Assembly (NCBI GenBank): GCA_020631735.1
Contig: CM036160.1
Span: 110,900,680 to 110,964,679, forward strand
Length of the DNA: 64,000 bases
Origin: Saccharum officinarum
Lineage: Eukaryota > Streptophyta > Magnoliopsida > Poales > Poaceae
Reading direction: 5' to 3'
Of this stretch, positions 34,142-46,040 are shown piece after piece; within the stretch, counting starts at the first letter, position 1; every line of letters starts with the position of its first letter. The translations under genes and the position numbers were made by a program. The notes below the pieces were generated by a model. It saw only the letters and a list, made by a program, of their open reading frames with translations, did no database searches and was not told the DNA's origin.

Positions 34142-37100
34142 ATGATAGGAGCCTTTTGGAATGTTAGAGGCCTTAATAAAGAAGGTCGTCTTTGGTGCTT
34201 AGCTGATTTTGTGAAAGACAATTATATAGATTTTGTTGGCTTACAAGAAACGAAAAAGGAGAACTTTGAGGAGTCCTTCCTCTCCTATATACATAAGGAT
34301 TTCAGGTGGCATGTACTGCCAGCCAAGGGGACTGCTGGGGGTATTTTAGTTGGTTTTAATGATAGAAAGTTTGAAATTTTAGCTTGTATGAATGGGGAGT
34401 TTTGTGCTTCAGTAATGGTTAAAAACAGTTTTGATAAGTTTGTGTGGAGACTAGTTGTTGTTTATGGTTCACCTTATGAAGAAGGAAAGCTTAGATTCAT
34501 TCAAGAGTTAGGGTCCTTCCTAGATAACTGGGATGGGCCTACGGTGATTGGGGGTGATTTCAACCTAGTTTCTAGTTGCAAAGAGAAAAATAATGGCATT
34601 GTAAATCTTAAATGGGTTGACCTATTTAAAGATTGGATTAACAAATATGGTCTGATTGAGTTGAAAGCATCAAACAGAACTTATACTTGGACAAATAACC
34701 AGGAGCAGCCGATCATGGCAGCCATTGATAAAATTTTCTGTTCTAATGCTTTTGAGCAGAAGTTTCCTCTAGCCTTTGTTTCAACAAAAGCTAGAGCCCA
34801 TAGCGATCATGTTCCTCTAATTTTGAAGTTAAATTGTAGTGAAAGGAAAAAGCCTAGTATTTTTCATTTTGAGAAATGGTGGCTCGAACAACCTGACTTC
34901 AGGGAGTTAGTGGTTAAGGTTTGGAACACTACATGTGCCTTCACTGACCCTCTGGATATTTAGCAGTTTAAGATTAGGCTGCTTAGAAAAAAAGGTAAAG
35001 GGTTGGTCATGGAATAGAAATGCAGAGGTTAGAAAACTTAAGCAACAGCTCCTTAAGGAGTTTGAGGGTTTAGATATTAAACAGGAGAGGGGTGCTTTAA
35101 GCCAGCAGGATAGAAATAGGCTGGACACTATAAGCAATGATTTAGAAGCATTATGGAAGTTAGAAGAAATTAAAGTTCGACGGAGATCTAGGGATAGGAA
35201 GATTAAGGAGGGTGATAGAAATACAGCTTATTTTCAAGTTGTGGCCAATCAATGAAACAGGAAAAAAAGAATTCCTGGCCTTGATAGTCCTGAGGGGTGG
35301 ATTGAGGAAAATGATGCTTTGCTTAGGCATGCAGTCTCTTTTTATAAGACCTTATTTGGTAAGGAGGAGGATAATGGGGTGAGTGTAGGTGATGATTTTT
35401 GGGAGGATCATGAGAAGGTCTCAGAGGAAGAGAATGCTATGTTGGAGGCTCCTTTCTCAGAGACTGAGGTGAAGGAGGTTGTCTTTGGCTCTTATGCTGA
35501 AGGGGCTCCAGGGCCTGATGGGTTCTCTTTTCTTTTCTATCAGGTATTTTGGGATATTATTAAGAATGATTTAATGCAGTTAGTCAATAGTTTTGAGAAG
35601 AATTTGTTAAATCTAGATAGGCTGAATTTTGCTATGATTACACTTTTACCTAAAGAGCCTGATGCCAGGAATCTTAAGAAATATAGGCCGATTAGTCTTC
35701 TCAACTGTAGTTTCAAGATCTTTGGGAAATTGTTGAACAATAGGTTGATCAAAGTTGCAAATAGATTGATTGCATCTAACCAAATAGCCTTCATTAAAGG
35801 CAGATATATCTTAGAGAGTGTGGTTGCTGCCCATGAGATTGTTCATGAGGTTCATAGGAAGAATGAGTCAGGAATTATTCTGAAACTGGATTACGAAAAG
35901 GCATATGATCGGGTTAGTTGGAACTTCCTGGAGGAAATGCTAACAAAGAGGGGTTTTGGTGCTAAGTGGAGGGGGTGGATCTCAAAGGTAGTGCAAGGGG
36001 GTTCTATTTGTATTAGGATAAATGATGAGAATAGTGCCTTCTTTAAACCAGGGAAGGGGCTTAGGCAAGGGGATCCCCTTTCCCCCCCCCCTTCTGTTCA
36101 ACCTAGTAGCTGATGTGTTTAGTAGGATGCTCATGAGGGCTGCTAAGGTGAATCTAATTTCTGGTTTGTTACCACAGTCTGAGCCTGGGGGCATTATTAG
36201 CTTGCAATATGCTGATGATACTTTATTTTTCCTTGAAAACAATCTAGATAAAGCAGCTAATTTAAAATGGCTGTTAGTTTGTTTTGAGCAACTTTCTGGT
36301 ATGAAAATCAATTATGACAAGAGTGATCTTTTGGTTCTGGGAATGGATGATGAGAGGGCTAATGAGTTTGCTAAAAAAATTTGTTGTAAAAGAAGTAATT
36401 TCCCTATTAAATACTTAGGAGTTCCTTTGCATTTTTCAAAAGTAAGAAGAGAAGATTTACAACCTGTGATTGATAAAATAGTGAAGAGGATAGCTGGTTG
36501 GAAGGGCAGACTCCTGTCTTATGCAGGAAGACTGACCTTACTTAAGTCATGTCTGGCCAGCATCCCTATATACCTATTGTCTGTAATTAAGTTCCCTAGA
36601 TGGGCTATTGACCTTATCAACACCCATATGGGGCACTTTCTTTGGAATAACACTGAGGAGAAACACAAATATCATTTGGCCAATTGGCAACTTGTGTCTC
36701 AGAAAAAGGAGATGGGGAGCTTAGGTATCCCTGATTTGAGAAGTTTGAACATGGCTCTGTTAAGCTCTTGGATCTTTAGGTATCACTTAAATTCAGCATC
36801 CATTTGGACAAAGATTGTTGATTTCAAATATAAAACTAAGAAGCCAAATATTTTTTGTTGTTCTGAGGTAGGTGTCTCTCCTTTTTGGAAAGGGGTGATC
36901 TGGGCCATGCAAGCTGCCCATATGGGTATTAAATGGGTAGTGGGGAATGGAGAAAAGGTGAGGTTCTGGGAAGATCAATGGCTGGGTAACACTAGCTTAG
37001 CTATTCTTTTCTGGCCATTGTATATTATTAATGAGAGGCAGGGAAAATCAATTGGTGAGGTGTGGGATGGTGAGGAGCTAAGGCTCTCCTTTAGGAGAAA

Positions 37101-37879
37101 TGTTTCTGTAAGGCTTATGAGTTTATGGGAAGAGCTAAAAGCTACTGTGGAAAGCATTGTTTTAAATAATGAAGAAGACCAAATCCTGTGGACATACAGT
37201 TCTACTGGGAAATATTCTGTGCAGTCTCTTTATGCTATCATTAACCACAGGGGCGTGGTTCTAGTTTTCATTCAATCTGTGTGGAAACTGAATATTCCTC
37301 CCAGGGTACAGTTCTTTCTTTGGCTGATGTCCAATAACAGAGTGCTAACCAAAGATAACCTAGCTAAAAAGAGGGAAGTTAACGACCCTACCTGCCTTTT
37401 TTGTGATGAAAAGGAGTCAATTATTCATTTGTTTTTTCATTGCTGTGTGGCAAAAAAATGTCTGGGAGTATATCTCAATATGGCTTAATAGATCTATTGG
37501 TACTGATTATGAATCTGTTGCTTCCTTGTGGATTGCTAACAAAAAATTCAGGGTGTGTAATATTGTTTCGTCAGCAGTCATTTGGGTGCTCTGGAAATTA
37601 CGAAATATTCTTTGCTTTCAGGGTGTACCGTGGAATGGGATGAAGAAGGTGTTTGCTATGGTGGGAAGAATGCTAAGAAGTTGGTTGCCGATGTTCACAC
37701 TGGAGGTCAAGGAGAGAGTGGAGCAGGTGATACAAATGGTGGAGGACGAAGCAGGCTCAGCACCGCGGCTCAAGTGGAGTGTGGATACATCAGGGTCGGC
37801 TCAATCAACTGTTCTGCTTTTGGGGGATCAGGAAATGCACCAATCTTACAATGTAATAGGGCTTAGTTCTTTTGTGTGA
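34142..37879 (+). pseudogene. LINE ORF2 (endonuclease, reverse transcriptase, zf-RVT), interrupted
   Basis: The endonuclease is nearly intact: WNVRG at residue 6, catalytic LQETKK (Glu36), VVYGSPYEE, GGDFN and SDHVPL, open to TAG 34961. The frame slips at an A run near 34985, and a stop lies at about 35253. Reverse transcriptase follows: YRPISLLNCS, IAFIKGR, LKLDYEKAYDRV, GKGLRQGDPLSP, then a one-base gain in a C10 run (36082-36091) shifts the frame, and YADD continues at 36208-36219. The C-terminal half has FWEDQWLG and a CLFCDEKESIIHLFFHC zinc motif (zf-RVT). A last slip at an A7 run near 37456 leads to the stop at 37877-37879. The element nicked DNA and copied RNA in one enzyme (family knowledge); this copy is inactive. 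Confidence 0.9.
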
Positions 37880-38025
37880 GTTGGTTTTGGTTAGCGTTCC
37901 TGGCCTGAACTTGTTCTTCGGCCATGTGGCCTTGCGTTCTGTTAGTTTAGAACAAGTACTGTGAACTGCCAAAAACTTGATATAGCTTTATGGTAATAAA
38001 GCTGGGGAAACCTTTTATTCAAAAA

Positions 38026-38813
38026 GAAAAACACAGGGAGACCGAGAGAGCAACGCCGATCTTACCTACGGTGTTTACGACGGCAGAAGACGACCGTCGA
38101 TGACGTACGGCTCGACGGGGCAGCAGCAACTTCCTTGAGACGGAGAGCGGAAGGCGAACATTGACGACGGGGAAGCGTCCAGCGACGGCTATAGCGGCGG
38201 ACAACGAGCACGACTGCGGCGGCTGCTCTTCGAGCTTGCCGAAGAAGCAGCGGCTTTCCTCAGTTTCAAGCTCGAAAGCGGGTCGTGAACGACGGCGAGG
38301 TGGCAAACAGCGGGTGACGAGTTCAGCGACGTCGAGACGGCGGAACGTACTCGGCAGCGGCGGCGTTAGGGTTTCGAGCTCGGGTGCGGCGCTGCGGGCT
38401 ACGAGTAGATCGAAACGGGACGCGTAGGGCTCCTCCTTAGATAGGGATGTCTCGGCTTGGGCTTGTGGCCTGCTGCCTTTGGGCCAAAGCGGCTTGTTTG
38501 CGGGTGCAAAGCTGGAGCTGAGCCAGAGTGGTGAAGCAGGCCGAGACAGGGAGTTTTTTTCTTTTTCTTTTTATTTTCTGAATTCTATTTTCAAATCCAT
38601 TTTCAAGCACAGTTTAAAACATTTTGAATTTTAGATCAAACCACTCAGCACAATAAATCAAATGCAAAGGCATCAATGTTCAAACATGTTTCTACACCCT
38701 ATGATAAATTTTAATTTAATGAAAATTTTATTTTACTATGTTTTCATGAGCACAAAATACACAAATAAATCATTTTAGCTATATTTCAAAAGAGGCAAAT
38801 TTTAGGGTGTTAC
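38026..38813 (-). mobile_element. Probable Gypsy-type LTR fragment
   Basis: On the minus strand it starts TAACACCCTAAAATTTGCC, like many plant Gypsy LTRs (TGTAACACCC), continues AT-rich, then GC-rich with a leader-like region and a plausible donor (AACACCGTAGGTAAG near 38070). No partner LTR or internal coding sequence is adjacent. The 3' limit abuts the LINE tail. Assignment from the start motif and composition only. Confidence 0.4.
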
Positions 38814-38816
38814 TAG

Positions 38817-39552
38817 CCCGCAACGTACTGTTTGGCCTCAGCCATAGGAAGATTGAGCAGCAAACCATGTGAACATCGTTGCCTTTCAGTGCGTCTCGCC
38901 CACCCGCTAATCCCGCTCTCGCCACGACATCCCCACCTCCTTTCTAGTCACTGCCGACCTAGCACTGGCGGCGGCGCCTACCTCCAGTCCCAGGCTCCCA
39001 CACGGACGGCCACGCGCCATGCCGCCTTGCCAACACGATGTTCCGCCGGTGGCTGCGCGTCGCGGTCGCCAGTGGCTACGCGTCGCGGTCGCCGGTGCCA
39101 CTGTATGTGTATCTACGTTATGTTAGATCGAGATCAACACAAATGATGATCTAGCCTAGTCAAAAGATCACATCATGATCATGAAACACAGACCTTGGGG
39201 TTCCGCCATTGGTGGAGTAGGGATGTGAGGAGGACGGTGCTATTTGGTGGTGTAGCGTCGACCTTCAGGGCGCCAGTGGCACTGGCCAATCACCTTGGTC
39301 GGTGCTGGAGTCAGAGAAGAAGGGCGGCGGCCTTCGGTTCGATCCAGTGCCCTGTTAAGATCGAAAAGTATCAGGGTGGACTGTTTCTCAGTTGTGCGTT
39401 GGCCAAAGGAGAAACCGGGCCACCCCTTTTAATATGGCGCTGCTCGACTCGGGGCCGTAACCATTGGTTGGTTTAGACGCTATAGATCTTCGCGCGTGTG
39501 GAGTTTCCACCGACTAACTCGGTCAGGGGAAACGGTCCACCGACTAACTCGG
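38817..39552. repeat. Dispersed repeat X, copy B, left part
   Basis: Matches 17886-18560 of copy A with small insertions. The right part resumes at 41547 after the solo LTR. Confidence 0.8.
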
Positions 39553-40170
39553 TGAAAGCCCAAGTTTGTTTTTGGTAATTAATGACACAAAGTTGCTAAT
39601 GCCATATGTTAAGTGGTTTGAGTTAGGCATAAGCAACACACGTGATGAAGGAGCATGTGGCATGAAGTGATGGCCACAAGATCACAAGAGGTGGAGATGC
39701 ACATAAAATGATGATCAAGGTGATCAAGCATGTGGAGATGGACATGGAACAAAGTGATCAAGGCAAAGGTATAATAGTAGGGTTTGCTTTTGTCGGTCTA
39801 AGATGAGTAGAGAAGTGATTGACCGGGTTTAGGATTGATAGCCGACTATCAAGAGGGGCAATCACGGTTGGCTCGTGAATCAAGTGCTACTAGGTCATCA
39901 TCTTGAGCATATGCATGAGGATCTAGTAGAGAGCTAACATAACGCCTTGAAAAATGATTGTGAAAATGCTAACACACATGCACATGATGGTGTACACTTG
40001 GTGGTGTTAGCACATTTGTGAAGGCGGTGGAGTTTGAGCAGTAGAGAGGGGTTTGGGGTCCTCTCTCCCCATTCAGGCGTTTTCAAGGAAATGAAATGCC
40101 TATTTTCTATTACGCCGGAGGCAAGAAAAGCTGGCGAAAGTCCAGAGTGTTTATCTCTGAAAAATTACAA

Positions 40171-40612
40171 CCGGACGCTGTCTCGGCTTAACCGGACGTG
40201 TCGAGTCAGTAGCAGCTGTTGCAGAGGCGCGCGGGCTAGGGTTTTGCACCGGCACGTCCGATCACTCGCGGGACCGGTGCGTCCGGTTAGGCGCTCAGAG
40301 GGTCTGTAGTTCACGTGGTCGATCGGACGCGGTGGCGCGTCCGGTCACGTTCGACCGGACGCGTCCGGTCGTGAGTGGACCCTTACTGGACTTTGATCGG
40401 ACGCCGGGTGCAGCGCGTCCTGTCACGTGCGACCGGACGCGTCCGATCGTGCGAGGAGCTCTCTGAACTCTGATCGGACGCCGGGTGCAGCGCGTCCGGT
40501 CAAACGGTGTAGCGCATCCAGTCACGGCAACGGCTCTCTCTGACGCGCACTGCTGCTGTTTGTCCTGTAGTGACCGGACGCGTCCGGTCACCCTGACCGG
40601 TGCGTCTGGTCA
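40171..40612. repeat. U3 palindrome cluster of solo LTR 2 (GACCGGACGC / GCGTCCGGTC)
   Basis: Three exact GACCGGACGC and four exact GCGTCCGGTC plus variants such as GATCGGACGC. The full palindrome GACCGGACGCGTCCGGTC occurs twice. Same position relative to TATA as in the other LTRs, and the same ACGCGT core, but different outer six bases. No CGACAGACGC is present. Confidence 0.85.
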
Positions 40613-40663
40613 TCACGTGTTTCACTGCGTTGTCTTGTAACGGCTAGTTGCTTACCCGTTCGC

Positions 40664-40671
40664 TATATATA
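40664..40671 (+). promoter_or_regulatory. TATA box of solo LTR 2
   Basis: TATATATA followed by GATGGTGGCCGG. Confidence 0.6.
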
Positions 40672-41546
40672 GATGGTGGCCGGGTTTGGGGGGCTAACGT
40701 TTGACGCTTTGAACACTTGAGACATACTTTGAGCTAAAGAACTTCCCCTCTCACTCATCTCCTTGCTTGGTTGCATACTCTAGAGAGATTGAGTGAGATT
40801 CAAGTGCATTGCATTGAGAGTTGCATCTAGTGGCACTTGTTTCTTGAGTTTGCTGCGGATTGCTTGTTACTCTTGGGTGTTTCCCGACACCCTAGATGGC
40901 TTGGAGCAGCGGTGGTGTTGAGCTCGTGATTAGAGATTGTTTCGAGCCTCACCAAGTAATTGTGAGGGGTTCTTGAGCCTTCCCCGTGGGAGTTCGCGAA
41001 TTGGCTACTCTAGTGGAGCTCGTGGCTTGGAGGATCCCTATCTTGTGAGTGGATGTGCGGCACCCGCTGAGGGTTCAACTCTTGATAGTTGATTAGCTCG
41101 CGATCCATCAAATGGGTGCATCGCCACAACGAGGAGTAGCTTGTCGGGAAGCAAGTGAACCTCGGTAAAAAATCTTGTATCATCTTATTGCCGAGGATTT
41201 CATTTGTGTATGTGATCACGTTGATTGATTGGTACATTGGACATATCTCTTCTCATCAACGTTGGTATATCTATTCAAGCTCACTCCTTTACTTTTTGTT
41301 CTTTGCCTTGTCTAGCTTGAGTAGATTAGCTTATCACTTAGGAGTAATTAGTTTAGAGACTTAGCATTGTTGGTGTGAACTAGAGATCGTAGCCTTGCAC
41401 TAGAATTGTATTTGTGGCTTGCATAAAAGTAGTTGAGCTGGTGCTAGAATTAGCTTCACCATCTTATTTACTAACTTGTTGTTTAGTAAAGCTTGTAGAA
41501 AATTTAAATAGGCTATTCACCTCCCTCTAGCCATTTGGACCTTACA

Positions 41547-42030
41547 CTCGGCTAGGGGAAACGGTCTTTGACCCTGTACCCCTTCGTAACGGCTCGAGCC
41601 AGAGATCAATTAATTCCAACACGTTCCACCCCCGCTCGCCTAGCACCTAGCGCGACGTTGGTTCGTCCGTGCTCACCTTCGGTGCCTCGCTGTGCATCTG
41701 CTGCATGCCGACCACGAACCCGTCCTACGTGTCTTGTTCTTGATGCAAGGTGTCTCCGATGCAAGCCATCAGGGTGTCATCGTCGGCGATCTTCGCTCGG
41801 CCTCTGCCTCTGTCGTTCTCTTCTCTTGTTCTAGATAAAGTGCTCGGGTGGTACAAAGGCCGGTGCAGAGGCCTGCATGCCGCTGCTGTCGTTCTCCTAT
41901 GCTCGTTTTTATAGCAAAGTGTGGATAACGTGTTAGAAGTGAAGGTAAATATACAAGATAGGAAGAACTGTTTAGAGACTGTTCCCAAAGAATATGCCCT
42001 TTGGGAGTAAAATTAACGGTCTAATGCTAT
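41547..42030. repeat. Dispersed repeat X, copy B, right part
   Basis: Continues copy A from about 18550 (GGGGAAACGGTCTTTGACC) to the shared end near AAAGAATATGCCCTTT. Similarity stops just after. Confidence 0.8.
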
Positions 42031-42775
42031 CCACTAATCTTGTATTTGATGGATGAGATCACTTCGTAAACAAGATGTTGGTGCCGTCTGACGTTGTTGA
42101 TGAGATCACCAAAGGGTGTCGGTTGAGAGACACTGTTTCGTAACAAGCTGGTCCATTATGGGCCGCGAATCCTTGGTTTGGCTTCCTGGTTTGGGCTTTG
42201 CGTGGAGACGACAGCCCATCCGCCTGCACCGGCTGTGAAGTTAAACCTTCTGCGCCATCTTCAGAACGGCTGCTAACAGGGTGCTCATGTTTATTTGGGC
42301 CCATAGTTATTTCTTTGTATGGTGGGACAGAAATTTTAAATTCCATTTCTACATGGATACAACAGTCCATGGCCGATTGGAAATCGTTGAGTTACTGAAA
42401 AATTCATGAAAATGATTAATATATTGAACAATGCGGAGTGGCTTTAGGTAAAGTCACGTGATTATGTGTAGCTACGTATTGTAAAAAGTTAGAGAATTTA
42501 TATAAAAAAGTTACTAATATTTATCATACTAAACATGTATCATTAGATTCGTCACGAAATACATTTTCATAGTATATTTATGTGATGTCATAAATATGAT
42601 ATTTTTTATCTATATATTTGTTTAAATTTAGACACTTTAATTAAAAAATGCATCTAGAATTGTATTCTTTTTTAATAGAAAGTAAAGATTACGGCGGCCT
42701 ACTTTGACCGAGTACAACCGCTAGTGAAGCAACATGGGCCGGCCAAGCAAGAAGTACTAGCAGCGATGACACAAG
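42031..42775. other. Intergenic; contains a decayed Stowaway-like interior (about 42480-42680)
   Basis: 42490-42600 (AATTTATATAAAAAAGTTACTAAT, ATCATTAGATTCGTC, in part) resembles the interior of the Stowaway MITEs at 22434 and 44835, but the inverted ends are not recognisable. Nothing else seen. Confidence 0.4.
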
Positions 42776-43110
42776 CCCGCAACGTACCCTTCTTCGGCAA
42801 TCGGCCTCAGCCGCGCCGTCTCACGTCCACCCGCAATCCGCTCGCGCCACGACGTGCCCACCTCCTTTCTAGTCGCTGCCGACCTGGCGGCCCTGCGGCA
42901 GTGCGGCGGCGCCTATCTCCGACACGGCCACACGCCATGCCCATGCTCGCCAACACGAGTGCTCCACCGGTGGCTGCGCGTCGCGGTCGCCGGTGCCACC
43001 TGTATCAGGACGCAGGACGGATTCCAGCGCTCCACTCCGCACCTGGCGCGACGTTGGTTGGTCCGTGTCCGTGCGTGCACGCTTCGGTGCCTCGCTGTGC
43101 ATCTGCATGC
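42776..43110. repeat. Dispersed repeat X, copy C (short form)
   Basis: Shares GCCCGCAACGTACCCTT, CCACCTCCTTTCTAGTCGCT, GGTGGCTGCGCGTCGCGGTC and CTGGCGCGACGTTGGTTGGT with copies A and B. It lacks the central segment of about 500 bp (18119-18625 in copy A). Confidence 0.75.
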
Positions 43111-44834
43111 AGGAAAAGATCCCGCCGGCAAACGCCAGCTCTGTGTTGACACGGTGATGAGAGGAAGCTTCCAAAGCGCAGCCAGAAGCTGTCCGAATTC
43201 TCAATTCAGTAGAGCAGCCCCAACCGCAACCGGTGGCCAGCCCCCATCTCAAATTCTCAATCCATCTCATCTGATGCAAGTGCAACAGTAGCTGGACGAG
43301 TCCTAGGTTTCTCCCTCCGGAAGTACTTGTTCGCCGTCGTTGGGAGTTGGGACGCTGCGAGTGTTTCTCTATTCTGCAAGACCGCAAGTAAGTATATACG
43401 GAGCACTTGTACTTTATTCTCCCAAACAAGCTCCAAACAGATTCCAAAACCGCAAGTATAATGTAGGCAGGCGCTCTCTGTCCCTTTGACCCATTATAAT
43501 GCGCGTAGTGCACTATCTAATGGTGATGTCAAAGACAAAGCAGCCCTAATCAACAGGCTTTGGGACTTCGACTCCCCATCATTTTAATGGCGGCACTCGA
43601 GAAAAGAAAAGAAAAGAAAGGCTGCCGCGGCGCCGGCGCCGGCGCCCGCAAAAGAAGGCACCCTGTAATCAGTGTGCCTGTCATCTCATCTGATGACGAT
43701 CATGTGCTGTCCGTTGTTTCAGAAAATTCAGAGCCTGCCTGCCTGCTGCTGTGTGCTGTGCCCGTGCGTTTGTTTGTTGTTTTCCGGTTCTGCTGCACAT
43801 GCCTGCAACTGCGTCCTGCTTTCAAGGGATCGAGAACAAAGGCAGCCCCGCGTGCGCTGCGCACAAGAGGCCACCAGAGCGTAAAAAACGGCTACCCTCC
43901 GCCTGGATTCGCTCGGAATATTCAAGACCAGATGCAGAACGTGTCATGGATCATGATGGAGGTGAAAGCATAAACAAGTTTGGCGTCCTTCAAACGCAGA
44001 GATATCGCGAGAGTTTCAATGTGGTCAGTTTGGCTTTCGCAGGATTCGATTACAATAAAACTTTTCTTTTTTTTATCAAAAACTGCTGCAAATACTGAAT
44101 CTTTAATCTTGGCACCATATATTCAGGCGTGCCCTTTGTTGGGAATGAACCAAACCCGTCAGGGAGTTCATGGCTGACAAATTCAAATCAAATTCAGGCT
44201 CAGCCATGGCATATGTCGTCCATTCTCCATGCGCCCATGCCTAGCCGACCATCCATAACACGGTGTAATAAAATTGTAGGAAAAAGGTCAACATGGCTAT
44301 ACCCTATACCGTTGTAAGTTCATGAGGAAATCCATAAGAAGCTGCTATAGCTTAGACTTTGACTGCTACTATTTCCAGGTCATCTTTGTCAGACTCAAAC
44401 AATGTTTCAACTGCTGCAGCCTTCCCGCGTGTAAGCATGTCCAACTAGGAAAGCGACGCAATCGTGGATAAGGATAATCGCAATTGTCAATCCTTTTGAC
44501 ACGCCCGGAATCTCAAGCTTATTCTGCCCCCCCCTGCCACATCTTCAGAATCCTTTTATCTTCCAAAGGACAGCATCAGATTATAATACTACTACGACAC
44601 AACGAAAAATCATGGGGGCAAAGGAACCTGTAGGCTGTAGATAGATATCGATGAACCTTCAAGAAAGCCAGCCTCCTCGTGATTGGATTTAAGCCTGAAG
44701 AAGGAGCTCGTAAAGCAAGGTGTTAACGATATCGGTAAGCAAGGGCAACGCCACATCATTCAAGGGTTGCAGGTATTGCAGTATGATGACGAAGAGTAGG
44801 TCGAAGACTGCAGCGAGCAGGACGATAGGATTTA
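43111..44834. other. Intergenic, no recognised gene
   Basis: Several short open frames exist (for example 43560-43973) without domains or composition typical of protein. Confidence 0.4.
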
Positions 44835-45093
44835 CTTCCTCCATTCCAAATTATAAGGCATTCCAAGAATCTTGGAGAGTCAAAACATCTTAAGTTTAAC
44901 CAAAATTATAGAGAAAATTATAAAAATTTATAACATCAAATAGATATACTATGAAAATATAATTAATGATGAATCTAATGATACTTAATTGGTGTCATAA
45001 ATATTATTATATTATCATATAAATTTGGTCAAACTTGAGATTCTTTGACTCTCCAAGATTCTTGGAATGTCTTATAATTTGGGATGGAGGGAG
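44835..45093. mobile_element. Stowaway MITE 2
   Basis: Ends CTTCCTCCATTCCAAATTAT and (inverted) CTCCCTCCATCCCAAATTAT, flanked by TA (44833-44834, 45094-45095). Long internal inverted repeat including CCAAGAATCTTGGAGAGTCA. Confidence 0.93.
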
Positions 45094-45095
45094 TA

Positions 45096-46040
45096 TATAT
45101 TGACGTGTCTGCAAGAGAGAATCCATCATGAGATGAACAAACAAAGGAGAAAACGATCGAAACGCAAGAAAACGCAGCGGATGCATGATGCAAATGTATA
45201 TGGACACGGAAACTTTAGTATCGGTGCTGATGCGTGCGCATTTGTCCTCGCGTGTGTGTGTTCTGACGGCGAAATCGCTCGCTCCGGAAGGGAAGAAAAA
45301 AAGAAGAATGGCCCTGACGGCGAGCTATGGGCTATGGCCTCTATGGCCCACGAGCGCGACACGTTGGTGCGTGCCTATCCGTTGTGGCGGTTTCGGTTGA
45401 GCAAACCCAAGTTTCCTTCCTGCTGCATAAATCCACATCGATCGTGTGGCGTCACCCACATCAATCGCCTCATTTGTTTTTCCAGAGCAGAGTTTGGTAT
45501 CGTCTAGTATGATGATAATGCAGGCGATTGGCGGATTGGGCGTTCGGCTGGCTCATCGACCGTCTCCATTCGCTGGTGGCCTGGTGCTGCCGTTGCTGTT
45601 GCTTGTTCGGCCACCTGCCCGGCCGGGCCATGCTTGCTGCTAACTCAACTATCTTCTCCTTTCGGGTCAACTCGCTTCGTTCCTTTGGGCATACAACTGA
45701 TGCAGCCAAGCCACAATGCATGACGCAGTTACTGGGCAAAACATATACGTGTCCTGAAATAAAGAAGCAAAGCATGCAATTATGCAGGATTATGCCATTG
45801 GCTGCGTTGGATTCTTGCGGCTGGTGGTTCAGACTGAGTAGTCGCTTGGAAGACAAGCGCAGAGAATGTTTTCAATGGAACTGGTGTTTTGGTAGTGCAT
45901 CAGGTGGCTGCGGTGGTTGGTAATGTAATGGCGCATTGGGTCATTGGCCAGGGCATGGCGGGCACAACGCAAGTACACAACCCAACCTACCTGTGGGGAG
46001 CTCCAGGAACAGGGTGCGGTCAGACACACATGTTCTCTCA
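45096..46040. other. Intergenic, no recognised gene
   Basis: Open frames up to 146 codons on either strand lack domains and overlap one another. Nothing supported. Confidence 0.4.

Larger units (their letters stand above)
31041..34169 (+). pseudogene. LINE ORF1, C-terminal part (interrupted by solo LTR)
   Basis: The 37 bases before the LTR read CVLVIEGG. The 33226 side continues in the same frame with SLYDGLNQASSSLVSEKPP, a TAG at about 33316, then an acidic and basic low-complexity linker to TAG 33961. A further open stretch contains VEDFPPLND and SWVEVASK and ends at about 34169, just past the ORF2 start at 34142. ORF1 proteins bind the element RNA (family knowledge); the RNA-binding N-terminus is not present here. 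Confidence 0.6.
31041..38023 (+). mobile_element. L1-type LINE, 5'-truncated, degenerate, split by a solo LTR
   Basis: Order: ORF1 tail, apurinic-type endonuclease, reverse transcriptase, zf-RVT region, 3' UTR with AATAAA near 37995 and an A-rich end near 38013-38023. The left limit is set where similarity to the 2290-2430 block ends. The solo LTR at 31078-33223 interrupts ORF1; removing it and one GTGGT joins the reading frame. No LINE target duplication identified. Confidence 0.88.
39553..41546 (+). mobile_element. Solo LTR 2 (Copia-type family 2)
   Basis: Begins TGAAAGCCCAAGTTTG and ends GACCTTACA, 1994 bp, flanked by CTCGG at 39548-39552 and 41547-41551. Copy A of repeat X at about 18550 shows the uninterrupted target. 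Sister of solo LTR 1 along most of its length, but with a different palindrome monomer. Confidence 0.96.
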
